Below are positions 50,622-60,121 of a stretch of DNA of 64,000 nt, piece by piece. Source of the DNA: Flavobacterium difficile (GTDB taxonomy: Bacteria > Bacteroidota > Bacteroidia > Flavobacteriales > Flavobacteriaceae); the NCBI RefSeq assembly GCF_011392115.1, contig NZ_JAAJBT010000001.1:248001-312000 (forward strand), read 5' to 3'. Under the pieces are notes generated by a model. That model saw only the letters and a list, made by a program, of their open reading frames with translations, was not told the origin of the DNA and made no database searches. A program made the position numbers and the translations under genes. Positions within the stretch are counted from its first letter, which is position 1; each line of letters begins with the position of its first letter.

Positions 50622-52505
50622 ATGAGATTGTTTTTTTTAGTATTTTTTTTGGGAATTAATAGCGCATTTTGTCAAAATGTAAGGCTTCCAATTATCACTC
50701 AAGAACAAAAAGATAATGCAAACGCTATTAAAATTTCTCAAAGTTTAGTAGTTGATTACAAAAGTTTTGATAAGGTTAATGTTATCAATAAATATGCTGT
50801 TTTAGTATTTAACGAATCGGGTTATACTAATTTAGATATCTCCAAAAGCTATGATAAATCTAATAAAATAAAGAAACTTTCGACTACAATTTACAATCTT
50901 CAAGGCGGAAAAATAAAACAATTTAATAAATCCGACTTTAAAGACAGAAGTGTTACTGATGAAGTAAGTATATTTTCAGATGATAGGATTTTACAACTTG
51001 ACTATACACCATTGTCATATCCTTTTATTTTAGAGTATGAATGCGAAACGGAAAGTATTAATACTGCTTTTTTGAAAAGTTGGTCGCCCATTTCAAGTTT
51101 GTATGAAACTGTATTAGAATCGAAATTGGAAATTATTAAAAATCCATTATGCCCTGTTAATGTTAAAACTCAAAAATTAGAAGAATACGGTGTTGAAAAA
51201 AACGAACTAGCTGATAAAATTATCTATTCTGTAAAAAATATTTTGGCAATTAAAGCTGAAAGTTATGCCGATTATTCTAGAGAATTTCCATCAGTAAAGA
51301 TGTTTTTAAATAAAGCATCTCTAGAAGGACATAGTTTTGATATGTCTTCTTGGAAAGAATTTGGTAAAAAATATTATGAATATTTTATTCTAAATAATAG
51401 TACTATTTCAGAAGAAACAAAGCAAAAATTAGATAAAATCATTTCGCCTAATGATAAGAAATTAGATGTTCTAAAAAAGGTTTATAAATATGTTCAAGAC
51501 AATACAAGGTACATAAGTGTTCAAGTTGGAGTTGGTGGTTGGAAGCCTATGGAAGTATCTGATGTAGAGAAATATGGCTATGGGGATTGTAAAGCATTAA
51601 GTAATTATACACGAGCAATTCTTAAAGCTTACAATGTTGATTCGTATTACACTCTTCTATACGGAGGCAATAAAATGAGCTTTGAAGAAGATATAGTAGC
51701 AAAACAAAGTAATCATGTCATTTTAACTGTTCCTGATAATGATAGTTATATTTTCCTAGAATGTACTAGTCAAACGAATCCGTTTGGATACCAAGGAGAG
51801 TTTACCTCAAACCGAAATGCTTTTCTTCTTAAACCAGATGGTGGAGAAGTAATTAAAACGAATTTTTATAAAGCAGAAGACAATACTCAAATTACCAAAT
51901 CGAAAATTTTTCTTTCAGAAAATGGTAGTATTTTGGGCGATGTAGAAATTGTTTCTAAATTAACACAATATGATAATGTAGCCCATTTAGAACTTAGAAA
52001 TCCAAAACAAAAATTGGATTATTATATAAATCATTTCGGACATTTAAATAACTTAGAGATTTCCAATTTGAATTTAATTAATAACAAAGAAGATTTTTCT
52101 TTTACAGAGAAATTTAGTTTTAAAGCTCAAAACTATTACGAAAACGGCTTAAATTCGATTATATTACCTTTGAATGTTTTCAATAGATTTGAAAGTATTC
52201 CTGCCAAACAAAGAAATAAAAGGTTTTCATTTGAAATTGATTATGGATTTACAGATACCGATGAACTTGAAATTTTATTACCAAATAATACAACGGTAAC
52301 TCAATTACCAGAAAAAATTGATTTAGTTGAAAAATTTGGAGAATATCATTCTGAAGTATTATTAGAAAATAATAAATTGATTTATAAAAGAAAATTAATA
52401 ATGAAAGATGGTGTGTTTGCTAAAGAAGATTTCGAATCATTCAGAAAGTTTAGAGAGCAAATCAATAAATTAGAAAATGTTAAAGTAATAATAGATAAAT
52501 TATAA
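50622..52505 (+). CDS. DUF3857 / transglutaminase-like exported protein, catalytic residues present
   Basis: The 627 aa begin with a signal peptide (MRLFFLVFFLGINSAFCQ). A DUF3857 domain covers about 50-220. A transglutaminase-like core follows (about 270-370) with KYGYGDCKALSNYTRAILKA (catalytic Cys), QSNHVILTV (His) and FLECTSQTNPFGYQG. The C-terminal part is beta-rich (DUF3858-like). The role in Bacteroidetes is unknown; many are adjacent in pairs, as here. It is separated by 2 nt from the second copy. Confidence 0.85.
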   Translation: MRLFFLVFFLGINSAFCQNVRLPIITQEQKDNANAIKISQSLVVDYKSFDKVNVINKYAVLVFNESGYTNLDISKSYDKSNKIKKLSTTIYNLQGGKIKQFNKSDFKDRSVTDEVSIFSDDRILQLDYTPLSYPFILEYECETESINTAFLKSWSPISSLYETVLESKLEIIKNPLCPVNVKTQKLEEYGVEKNELADKIIYSVKNILAIKAESYADYSREFPSVKMFLNKASLEGHSFDMSSWKEFGKKYYEYFILNNSTISEETKQKLDKIISPNDKKLDVLKKVYKYVQDNTRYISVQVGVGGWKPMEVSDVEKYGYGDCKALSNYTRAILKAYNVDSYYTLLYGGNKMSFEEDIVAKQSNHVILTVPDNDSYIFLECTSQTNPFGYQGEFTSNRNAFLLKPDGGEVIKTNFYKAEDNTQITKSKIFLSENGSILGDVEIVSKLTQYDNVAHLELRNPKQKLDYYINHFGHLNNLEISNLNLINNKEDFSFTEKFSFKAQNYYENGLNSIILPLNVFNRFESIPAKQRNKRFSFEIDYGFTDTDELEILLPNNTTVTQLPEKIDLVEKFGEYHSEVLLENNKLIYKRKLIMKDGVFAKEDFESFRKFREQINKLENVKVIIDKL

Positions 52506-52507
52506 GT

Positions 52508-54481
52508 ATGAATAAGTTTAAATTATTTTTTTTAAGTGTGTTATTTCCAATTTTGATATATTCTCAAAAATATGAATTAGGAGAAGTAAGCGTGGATGAG
52601 TTACTAGAAAAAACTCATAAAAACGATACTTCAGCCGTAGCCTGTAAGTTATTTGAAATAGGAAAAACATATTTTACTTATAAATCGAATTCAGGCTTTT
52701 CATTGGTAACTGAAGTAAATGTAAAAATTAAAATATATAAAAAGGAAGGATTAGAATGGGCGAATAAAGTTGTAAATCATAGTATTGGAGATGTTGAGGA
52801 AAAAGTAATGTTTTCTAAAGCTGTAACTTATAATTTAGAAAATGGTAAAATTGTAAAAACTAAGGCGTCTTCAGAGTCTGAGTTTAAAGAAAAAATAAAT
52901 GAATATTGGGGATCTAGAAAACTTGTTATGCCTAATGTTAAAGTAGGTTCAATTGTAGAATACAAATATGAATTAACCTCACCTTACATCTATAAAATGG
53001 ATCAATGGAAATTTCAAGATAAAATTCCTGTGAACTACTCAGAATTTACTAATTCTATTCCAGAATATTTATTTTATAACACCTATACAAGAGGTTTTTA
53101 TTTCATACAAAATGATTCAGAAATCAAGCAAAAGACTCTAAGTTATACTACAAATGTTGGTTTAGCAAGTATGAGTTTTAACGAAACGATAAATAAATAT
53201 TTCTTAAAAGATTTACCTGCAATTAAAGAAGAATCATATTCAAATAGTATGGAAAATTATATCTCAAGTATTGAGTTCGAATTGGCATCAACAAGATTTC
53301 CAAATGATGGTCTAAAACAATTTACGGAATCTTGGGAAAGTGTAGCGGAATCCATAAATAAAAATAAATATTTTGGAGAAGAGTTAAATAAAACTGAGTA
53401 TTTTGAAGAAGATTTAAAAAGACTAATTGGAAATAAACAACTTAATGAAAAAGAAAAAATTGCACTTGTCTTTGAGTTTGTGAAAAATAGATATGTTTGG
53501 AATAAGAATAATTCTATTTATACTGATAAAGGTGTAAAAAAAGCTTATCAAGAAAAAACAGGAAATGTTGCTGAAATTAATTTTACTTTAATTGCTATGT
53601 TAAGAAAATTAGGGATAAGTGCTAGCCCTATTTTAATTTCTACTAGAAATAAACCAATTAATTTATACCCAAGTAAAGCAGCGTACAACTATGTAATTTG
53701 TGGTGTTGAATTTTTAAATGATATCATATTTTTAGATGCAACAGATAAATATGCTGCCATGGATGTATTGCCTCTTAGAGCATTAAATGAAAATGGTAGA
53801 ATTATTAGAAGTACAGGTTCTAATGCAAATATTATAATAACTCCAGATAAAGCTGCTACCAACATCATTACAATTGAAACCAAAATATCAGAAGATTCAA
53901 AACTTTTTGGAAAAATAACGGAAAACCTCTCTAAGAATTTAGGATTAAATTTTAGAATTAAATATAATGAAATGTCTCTAGACTCATATTTAGATAATGT
54001 TGAAAAAAAGGTGCCAGGATTAGAAATCTCAAATTATTCTGTTAAAAATAAAGACAAAGTTGAAGAGCCAATTATAGAAGAATATGACTATGTATATAAT
54101 TCAGATATTGAAATTGTAAGTGGAAAAATGTACATAAAACCATTAATGTTTTTTGGATTAAAAGAGAATCCGTTTAAAGAAGAGTCTAGAACATTGCCAA
54201 TAGATTTTGTATATCCATTTAATGAATCGTATAATGTAGTTTTTGAAATCCCGAAAGGATATGTCGTTGAGCAATTGCCAAAACAAATCAAATTAGCAAC
54301 GGAAGAAAATGAACTTGCTTTTTCATATCTTTATGAGGTTAAGGGTAATACAATAGTTTTTAATGTGAAATTTGATGTTAATTTAGCTCTTTTTCCAAGT
54401 GATTACTATGACGTTATACGACCTGTTTTTAATGATGTTTTCCTAAAAATGAATGAGAAAATAGTTTTGAAAAAACAATAA
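52508..54481 (+). CDS. DUF3857 protein, probable catalytically inactive paralogue
   Basis: The 657 aa have the same architecture as the preceding protein: signal peptide MNKFKLFFLSVLFPILIYSQ, a DUF3857 domain, a transglutaminase-like core and a C-terminal beta domain. The segment corresponding to YGDCKALS reads KTGNVAEINFTLIAMLRKLG, so the catalytic Cys is absent. It probably binds rather than cleaves peptide, or has a structural role. It overlaps functionally with the upstream paralogue as a tandem pair. Confidence 0.82.
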   Translation: MNKFKLFFLSVLFPILIYSQKYELGEVSVDELLEKTHKNDTSAVACKLFEIGKTYFTYKSNSGFSLVTEVNVKIKIYKKEGLEWANKVVNHSIGDVEEKVMFSKAVTYNLENGKIVKTKASSESEFKEKINEYWGSRKLVMPNVKVGSIVEYKYELTSPYIYKMDQWKFQDKIPVNYSEFTNSIPEYLFYNTYTRGFYFIQNDSEIKQKTLSYTTNVGLASMSFNETINKYFLKDLPAIKEESYSNSMENYISSIEFELASTRFPNDGLKQFTESWESVAESINKNKYFGEELNKTEYFEEDLKRLIGNKQLNEKEKIALVFEFVKNRYVWNKNNSIYTDKGVKKAYQEKTGNVAEINFTLIAMLRKLGISASPILISTRNKPINLYPSKAAYNYVICGVEFLNDIIFLDATDKYAAMDVLPLRALNENGRIIRSTGSNANIIITPDKAATNIITIETKISEDSKLFGKITENLSKNLGLNFRIKYNEMSLDSYLDNVEKKVPGLEISNYSVKNKDKVEEPIIEEYDYVYNSDIEIVSGKMYIKPLMFFGLKENPFKEESRTLPIDFVYPFNESYNVVFEIPKGYVVEQLPKQIKLATEENELAFSYLYEVKGNTIVFNVKFDVNLALFPSDYYDVIRPVFNDVFLKMNEKIVLKKQ

Positions 54482-54484
54482 TCT

Positions 54485-54667
54485 ATGAGTAATCTTAATC
54501 TTAAAAAAGCCCTTTTAGAGTTTTTATTTAACGGTACAATTTGTACGGTTTTAATATATTATTTGCAATTTCACGATTGGAATAAATCCTTGAAATTTGG
54601 ACTCGTTTTCGGATTGGTTATGGCTATTTTATATACTTTTATTTTACCTAAATTCAAAAAGAAGTAA
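54485..54667 (+). CDS. Small two-helix membrane protein
   Basis: A 60-aa protein with two hydrophobic segments (FLFNGTICTVLIYYLQF and FGLVFGLVMAILYTFILP) and a Lys-rich C-terminus KFKKK. It starts 3 nt after the DUF3857 stop, so it is likely translated as part of that operon. No family recognised. Confidence 0.6.
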   Translation: MSNLNLKKALLEFLFNGTICTVLIYYLQFHDWNKSLKFGLVFGLVMAILYTFILPKFKKK

Positions 54668-54668
54668 T

Positions 54669-54697
54669 CTAGATTGCTTCATAAATTCGCAATGACA
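54669..54697. repeat. Degenerate REP-like repeat before the MazG-like gene
   Basis: ATTGCTTCATAAATTCGCAA followed by TGAC has ATTGC and GCAAT as an inverted repeat, like the ATTGCTTC...GCAATGAC elements found in many bacterial intergenic regions. It ends at the start codon of the next gene. Confidence 0.4.
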
Positions 54698-55023
54698 TGA
54701 ACATACAAAACGCACAACTTGAAGTTGATAATTGGATTAAAAATCACGGTGTTCGTTATTTTAACGAATTGACTAATATGGCACAACTAACTGAAGAAGT
54801 TGGTGAAGTAGCCCGAATTATTGCACGTCGCTACGGAGAACAATCTGAAAAGGAATCCGATAAAAATAAAGATTTAGGCGAAGAACTTGCCGATGTAGTT
54901 TTTGTAGTTCTGTGTTTAGCCAATCAAACGGGTATTAATTTACAAGAAGCTTTCGATAAAAAATTAGATTTAAAAACCAATCGCGATCACGACCGCCATA
55001 AAAATAACGAAAAGCTAAAATAG
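54697..55023 (+). CDS. MazG-like nucleotide pyrophosphohydrolase
   Basis: A 108-aa all-alpha NTP pyrophosphohydrolase with the metal-binding pattern LTEEVGEVARIIARRYGE, then LGEELADVVFVVLCLANQTG (ExxE...ExxD). It probably hydrolyses non-canonical or excess dNTPs; the precise substrate is unknown. It is 1 nt from the SMR transporter gene. Confidence 0.88.
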   Translation: MNIQNAQLEVDNWIKNHGVRYFNELTNMAQLTEEVGEVARIIARRYGEQSEKESDKNKDLGEELADVVFVVLCLANQTGINLQEAFDKKLDLKTNRDHDRHKNNEKLK

Positions 55024-55024
55024 A

Positions 55025-55351
55025 ATGAACTGGATTTTACTTTTAATCGCAGGTTTATTTGAAGTGGGTTTTGCTACTTGTTTAGGTAAAGCCAAAGAAA
55101 CTTCAGGAACAACTGCCTGGCTTTGGTATGGCGGTTTTTTGATTTGCTTAACCATTAGCATGCTTTTATTAGTGAAAGTCACCAAAGTTTTACCGATAGG
55201 AACAGCTTATGCAGTTTGGACAGGCATCGGTGCAGTTGGAAGTACGATAATTGGTATTTTAGTTTTTAATGAACCCGCAACTTTTTGGAGAATTTTCTTT
55301 CTCTTTACTCTAATTTCTTCACTTGTAGGCCTAAAATTTGTTTCTAACTGA
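55025..55351 (+). CDS. Small multidrug resistance (SMR) / SugE-like transporter
   Basis: A 108-aa four-helix inner-membrane protein. The essential Glu is in AGLFEVGFATCLGKA (about residue 13). AYAVWTGIGAVGSTIIGIL and NEPATFWRIFFLF fit the SMR family. It could export quaternary ammonium compounds or guanidinium; sequence alone does not decide. Its stop overlaps the aroA ATG by one base. Confidence 0.9.
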   Translation: MNWILLLIAGLFEVGFATCLGKAKETSGTTAWLWYGGFLICLTISMLLLVKVTKVLPIGTAYAVWTGIGAVGSTIIGILVFNEPATFWRIFFLFTLISSLVGLKFVSN

Positions 55352-56595
55352 TGAATCTTTATTTAACAAAATCCGAAATCAAAAATCCGAAATCAAAAAT
55401 CAATATAACGGGTTCTAAATCGGAAACCAATCGTTTGTTGTTGTTACAGGCTTTATATTCAAATTTGGTTTTAGAAAATGCTTCTAATTCAGATGATTCG
55501 GAAGTGATGTTAGAAGTATTAAAAAACTTCCAACTTCCAACTTCCAACTCGCAACTTTTCGATATTCATCACGCAGGAACAGCCATGCGTTTTCTTACCG
55601 CTTATTTCGCTATTCAAGAAGGAAAAGAAGTCGTTTTAACAGGTTCTTCCCGAATGAAAGAACGCCCGATTCAAATTTTAGTTACAGCCTTAAAGGCATT
55701 GGGTGCTACCATTTCTTATGAAGAAAAAGAAGGTTTTCCACCTATTAAAATCATTGGAAAAAACTTAAATCAATTTAAAGTTACCTTGCCTGCAAATATC
55801 AGTAGTCAATATATTTCTGCTTTGTTGTTAATTGCTCCTAAATTAGAACAAGGATTAGAAGTGACTTTAGAAGGTGAAATCACTTCCATTCCTTACATTA
55901 AAATGACTTTAGCGTTATTAAACGAAATAGGAGTACAAACTGCTTTTGAAAGTAATGTTATAAAAGTAGACAAACTTAAAACCTTAAACTCCAATGTTAT
56001 TACTGTAGAAAGTGATTGGTCTTCCGCTTCTTATTGGTACTCTATTGTTGCTTTGTCTGAAATTGGTACAGAAATTAAGTTATCTAGTTTTAAAGAAAAT
56101 AGTTTACAAGGTGATGCTGTTTTAGTTGAAATATATAAACATTTTGGAGTAGCAACTACTTTTGAAAATAGTAGTATCCTATTGACGAAAATTGAAAATT
56201 CTAACCTTCCAGTTACTATTGAGCTAGATTTAAAAAATGCTCCTGATATAGCACAGACCATTGCGGTTACTTGTTTCGGTTCAGGGTTAGCTTGTCATTT
56301 AACAGGTTTGCATACACTAAAAATAAAAGAAACAGATAGGTTAGAAGCTTTGAAAACCGAGTTGACAAAACTTGGTGCAATTATTTCTGTAACAAATGAT
56401 TCCTTAACACTTCAACCAGCTGAAAAAATTAATGAAAACGTAAGCATTGTTACGTATCAAGATCACAGAATGGCGATGGCATTTGCTCCTTTAGCGTTAA
56501 AAGTTCCGATTGTTATTGAAAATGCTGAAGTGGTTTCCAAATCGTATCCAACTTTTTGGGAAGATTTAAAGTGTGTAGGATTTTTATTTGATTAG
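55351..56595 (+). CDS. aroA: 3-phosphoshikimate 1-carboxyvinyltransferase (EPSP synthase)
   Basis: Condenses shikimate-3-phosphate with phosphoenolpyruvate. The 414-aa protein has the N-terminal ITGSKSETNRLLLLQALY, the HHAGTAMRFLTAYFA loop (in place of the usual N-A-GT-R motif), SRMKERPIQILVTALKALGA, ISSQYISALLLIAP, and a C-terminal YQDHRMAMAFAPLAL. Two coding segments are made of 7-nt-period repeats: SEIKNPKSKIN near the start and NFQLPTSNSQL at about 59-69. Confidence 0.93.
   Translation: MNLYLTKSEIKNPKSKINITGSKSETNRLLLLQALYSNLVLENASNSDDSEVMLEVLKNFQLPTSNSQLFDIHHAGTAMRFLTAYFAIQEGKEVVLTGSSRMKERPIQILVTALKALGATISYEEKEGFPPIKIIGKNLNQFKVTLPANISSQYISALLLIAPKLEQGLEVTLEGEITSIPYIKMTLALLNEIGVQTAFESNVIKVDKLKTLNSNVITVESDWSSASYWYSIVALSEIGTEIKLSSFKENSLQGDAVLVEIYKHFGVATTFENSSILLTKIENSNLPVTIELDLKNAPDIAQTIAVTCFGSGLACHLTGLHTLKIKETDRLEALKTELTKLGAIISVTNDSLTLQPAEKINENVSIVTYQDHRMAMAFAPLALKVPIVIENAEVVSKSYPTFWEDLKCVGFLFD
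55368..55404 (+). repeat. Heptanucleotide repeat at the aroA N-terminus
   Basis: AAATCCG and AAATCAA units alternate within the coding sequence, encoding KSEIKNPKSKIN. Confidence 0.7.
55527..55557 (+). repeat. Heptanucleotide repeat inside aroA
   Basis: Three exact CTTCCAA units followed by CTCGCAA, encoding FQLPTSNSQL just before the HHAGTAMRF loop. Confidence 0.8.
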
Positions 56596-56678
56596 ATTTG
56601 TAAAGTAACATTTTGTTAAATGCGCGAAATTTTAATCAACGATTTAAAAATTTCAGTATCTTGTAACAAATTATTTCA

Positions 56679-59600
56679 ATGAAGAAATTTTACTTCGTTT
56701 TATTATTAGGATTTATCCAATTTGGTTATTCTCAATTGTCTAATTTTAGTTTGCAAGTTACTGCAACAAATGAAACTTGTTCAGGAAATGGAACACTAAG
56801 TTTTACGGTTTCTAATACAACTGTTGGCGCTTCAATAGTGTATAATGTTTTCTTATTGCCAAATACTACAACTCCTATTGGGATAACTTCTAATGCGACT
56901 TTAACAGGACTAAACGCAGGAAATTACTTAGTGACAGCCTCCCAAACGCTTGGCTCAGAGACCAATTCGCAACAGCAAAATATTAGTATTTTAAATCAAA
57001 TACAAAATTTAAGTTTTGAGATTGCTCATCAAAAAGTAAAATGTGGTAACGATGGGGTTTTAATAGCAAATGTAACAACAGGAAATCCTGTAAGTTATGA
57101 ATTGTTGACAGGTCCGGTTACAATGCCTGCACAAAGTTCAAATGTTTTTTCTGGGTTACCTGCAGGGAATTATTCCATTCGTGTTTTTGATACTTGTGGG
57201 AATGCTGTGGTAAATAGCTTTACACTTATTCAAAGTTACACACCACTATTAATTTATTCTGCTAATGAAACAGATTTAACCTGTAATACAGTTAAATTAA
57301 ATGCCATTACAAATTACTCTAACGGAAATATTGCTTACCCATTAAATATAGAATTTAAGGTATATCCTCCAAATAATGCGCCACCGTTATTTTTCTCTCA
57401 AACTTTAACCTCTTACAGTAATCAAGGAATATCTCAAGTCATTCCAAGATTTGATGGCAATCATTCTTACGATGTTAAAATTGTTGACGCTTGCGGTAAT
57501 ACGACAACTTTAAATGATAATTTTATTTTTATTAATTTTAGTTTTGCTGTAATTACTTTACAAGGTTGTTCTCCAAAAATTAATATTTCAACAAGTAATG
57601 CAACATTTCCCTTTATGGTAGAATTTTTAATTTCACCATCTAATTACAATCCAACAGTGTTAAACTCAGGTTTTCCGGGACCATATTTTACTCCAGATAT
57701 TGATTTGAATGTTGTTGTTGGAAATTATTCTGTAAAATTAACGGATGCATGTGGGAAAACACATGTAGTAAATTTTCAAGTCGCACCAGTTGAAACACCA
57801 GTAGTAGGTTCTGTATCCAATAATGGTTGTGGAGGAATTTCTTTTTCTATTGATGAAATTCATGAAGTTACAATTCAGAGTGTAACTCTAGTCTCGGCAC
57901 CAGCAACTTACACTGGAACTTTACCAGAAAATTTATCAGCATATATAAATCTTTCGGGTTATAATTGGACACAAATTGGCTTTCCTCAAGGCGTTTATTT
58001 GTTTCATATTTTAGATTCTTGTAGTGTTTTGCACATTAGAAGCATAACCGTTTTACCTGCACAACCTGCAAATGTAAATTATGTAAATTATCCAGAATGT
58101 AATCCTGAAAATATTTCTGTTTATGTATTTTATTCTTCTACTACTATCGGTAACGTAACCATTTTGAATGCACCAACAAGTTTTCCTTTTCCTTTACCTT
58201 ATGTGGTTACAAATACAAGTAACAATGCTTTTAGTTTAGTAAACGTTCCTGTTGGAAGTTATACGATACAAATGACTTCATTATGCGGAAATATACAATC
58301 AAATGTTGTGAATTTTGTTGGTTATGTTGACACTAGCACTTCCATAGAAATTGAACAGTTTTGTAGTTCTTTCAATTTGAAATTTACCCAGCAAGGAAAC
58401 GCAATTTCACCAAGTTATGGGCTTCAAAAATTAAATGAAACTACCGGAAATTGGGAACATCCAGAAACTGGTTTGCAAATTATAAATAATCAAATTAATT
58501 CTGCAAATTTTTATACAATCGTACCTAATCAATGGAATGTTAATTTAATATTTTCAGGGAAATTCAGAATTTTAGAAGCCTATTCCACTTTTAGTTCACA
58601 AACTTGTGTGCAATCCATTCAAGAATTTGAAATTTTTAGTCATCCTCAAGTTCTTAATCATGATGTTATAAACTGTGGAAGCGGTACTTCAGTTTTGCAA
58701 TTAAATGCGATAGGAATAGGACAATTAAATTATAAAATTACAGAGAAAAATAATTTACCATTTATAGTGAATAACGGCACGAGTAATGTTTTTGCTAATT
58801 TGCAACCTGCGATTTATAATTTTCAAATTGAGGATTCTTGTGGTAACATTTTGAATCACCAAATTGAAATTAATACTAGTTTTCCAATTCAAGTTATTCC
58901 TAACTTATGTGAAAATCAGTTGTCTAATTTGTCAGCTGATACCTATTCTTTTCTACAGTACGAATGGTGGAAAGCAGGCGCACCTTCCACAATTTTAAGT
59001 ACAACAAGTGTTTTAACTTTTAATCCGTTTGTCTCTTCAATACATAGTGGATTGTACTATTTAAGAATCACTCACATTGGAAATCCTACTTCTTGCTTAA
59101 ATGGCGTTTTAACTTACACAATTTCTTCACAAGCACTACCTTTAGCTGGTTCAGATAATATGGTTAATTTATGTGGTTTACAAAATGTTATCAACTTGAA
59201 TTCTTATTTGTCTGGTACATTTGATTCTAACGGAAATTGGGAAGATGTAAGCACTTCTAATAGTATACCAAATGGCATTTGGAATGCTACTGCGGTTTCA
59301 TATGGGATGTATCAGTTTAAATATATTGTAACCGGACATTGTTCCAGTGTAGACGAAGCGATTATTACCATTCAAATTAATGAAATGCCAGTTTTAAATT
59401 CTTTACCAACATTATATACTATTTGTAAAGAGGGAGATTTAGAAATCAATTCAGGAGTCAATAATACTAATTATACTTATCAATGGACGGGACCAAATAA
59501 CTTTTCTTCAACAAATGCTATTTTGCAATTTGCTTCGATTCAGAACAGTGCAAATGGTCAGTATTCTTTAATTATTACGAATAATAATTGTGTTTCGGAT

Positions 59601-60116
59601 CCTTATCATTTTATGATAGAAGTAATTAGTTTACCCGAATTTACGATTAGTGAAACTTGTGAAAACAATATTAAAACATTAACAGCTATTCCAATAAACG
59701 AATCGTTTGATACAACAATAAATTTCAACTGGGTGGGTCCAAATAGTTATACAAACATGAATAATCCCATTTCAATTCCTTCTGGTAATATTGGGCAATA
59801 TACTTTAACAATTGAAAAAAACAATTGTGAAATTTTTAAAGAAATTACAGTTTCTTCTACAGCTTGTGAAATTCCAAAAGGTATTTCTCCAAATGGAGAT
59901 GGCTTAAATGAATTTTTTGATTTATCTGGTTTTGATGTGAAGACAATCAAGATTTATAATAGATATGGTTTGGAAGTATATGCCAAACAAGGATATATAA
60001 ATGAATGGTATGGACAAGCAAATAACGGTAATTTATTGCCAGATGCTACTTATTTTTATGTATTAACACTCAATTCAGGTGAAGCCAAAACGGGTTGGGT
60101 ATACCTGTTAAGATAA
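56679..60116 (+). CDS. Large secreted protein with T9SS type B sorting domain
   Basis: The 1145-aa exported protein has signal peptide MKKFYFVLLLGFIQFGYSQ. Multiple beta-sandwich segments with cysteine pairs follow (VTATNETCSGNGTLSFTV, ALEVFDTCGN-like repeats such as RVFDTCGNAVVNSFTLIQ and KIVDACGNTTTLND). The C-terminal gliding-motility-associated (CHU_C) domain runs from ISPNGDGLNEFFDLSGF through KTIKIYNRYGLEVYAKQGY to GWVYLLR. It is a probable surface adhesin or structural protein exported by the type IX system. It ends 5 nt from the convergent mlaF with no evident terminator. Confidence 0.88.
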   Translation: MKKFYFVLLLGFIQFGYSQLSNFSLQVTATNETCSGNGTLSFTVSNTTVGASIVYNVFLLPNTTTPIGITSNATLTGLNAGNYLVTASQTLGSETNSQQQNISILNQIQNLSFEIAHQKVKCGNDGVLIANVTTGNPVSYELLTGPVTMPAQSSNVFSGLPAGNYSIRVFDTCGNAVVNSFTLIQSYTPLLIYSANETDLTCNTVKLNAITNYSNGNIAYPLNIEFKVYPPNNAPPLFFSQTLTSYSNQGISQVIPRFDGNHSYDVKIVDACGNTTTLNDNFIFINFSFAVITLQGCSPKINISTSNATFPFMVEFLISPSNYNPTVLNSGFPGPYFTPDIDLNVVVGNYSVKLTDACGKTHVVNFQVAPVETPVVGSVSNNGCGGISFSIDEIHEVTIQSVTLVSAPATYTGTLPENLSAYINLSGYNWTQIGFPQGVYLFHILDSCSVLHIRSITVLPAQPANVNYVNYPECNPENISVYVFYSSTTIGNVTILNAPTSFPFPLPYVVTNTSNNAFSLVNVPVGSYTIQMTSLCGNIQSNVVNFVGYVDTSTSIEIEQFCSSFNLKFTQQGNAISPSYGLQKLNETTGNWEHPETGLQIINNQINSANFYTIVPNQWNVNLIFSGKFRILEAYSTFSSQTCVQSIQEFEIFSHPQVLNHDVINCGSGTSVLQLNAIGIGQLNYKITEKNNLPFIVNNGTSNVFANLQPAIYNFQIEDSCGNILNHQIEINTSFPIQVIPNLCENQLSNLSADTYSFLQYEWWKAGAPSTILSTTSVLTFNPFVSSIHSGLYYLRITHIGNPTSCLNGVLTYTISSQALPLAGSDNMVNLCGLQNVINLNSYLSGTFDSNGNWEDVSTSNSIPNGIWNATAVSYGMYQFKYIVTGHCSSVDEAIITIQINEMPVLNSLPTLYTICKEGDLEINSGVNNTNYTYQWTGPNNFSSTNAILQFASIQNSANGQYSLIITNNNCVSDPYHFMIEVISLPEFTISETCENNIKTLTAIPINESFDTTINFNWVGPNSYTNMNNPISIPSGNIGQYTLTIEKNNCEIFKEITVSSTACEIPKGISPNGDGLNEFFDLSGFDVKTIKIYNRYGLEVYAKQGYINEWYGQANNGNLLPDATYFYVLTLNSGEAKTGWVYLLR

Positions 60117-60121
60117 ACCAT

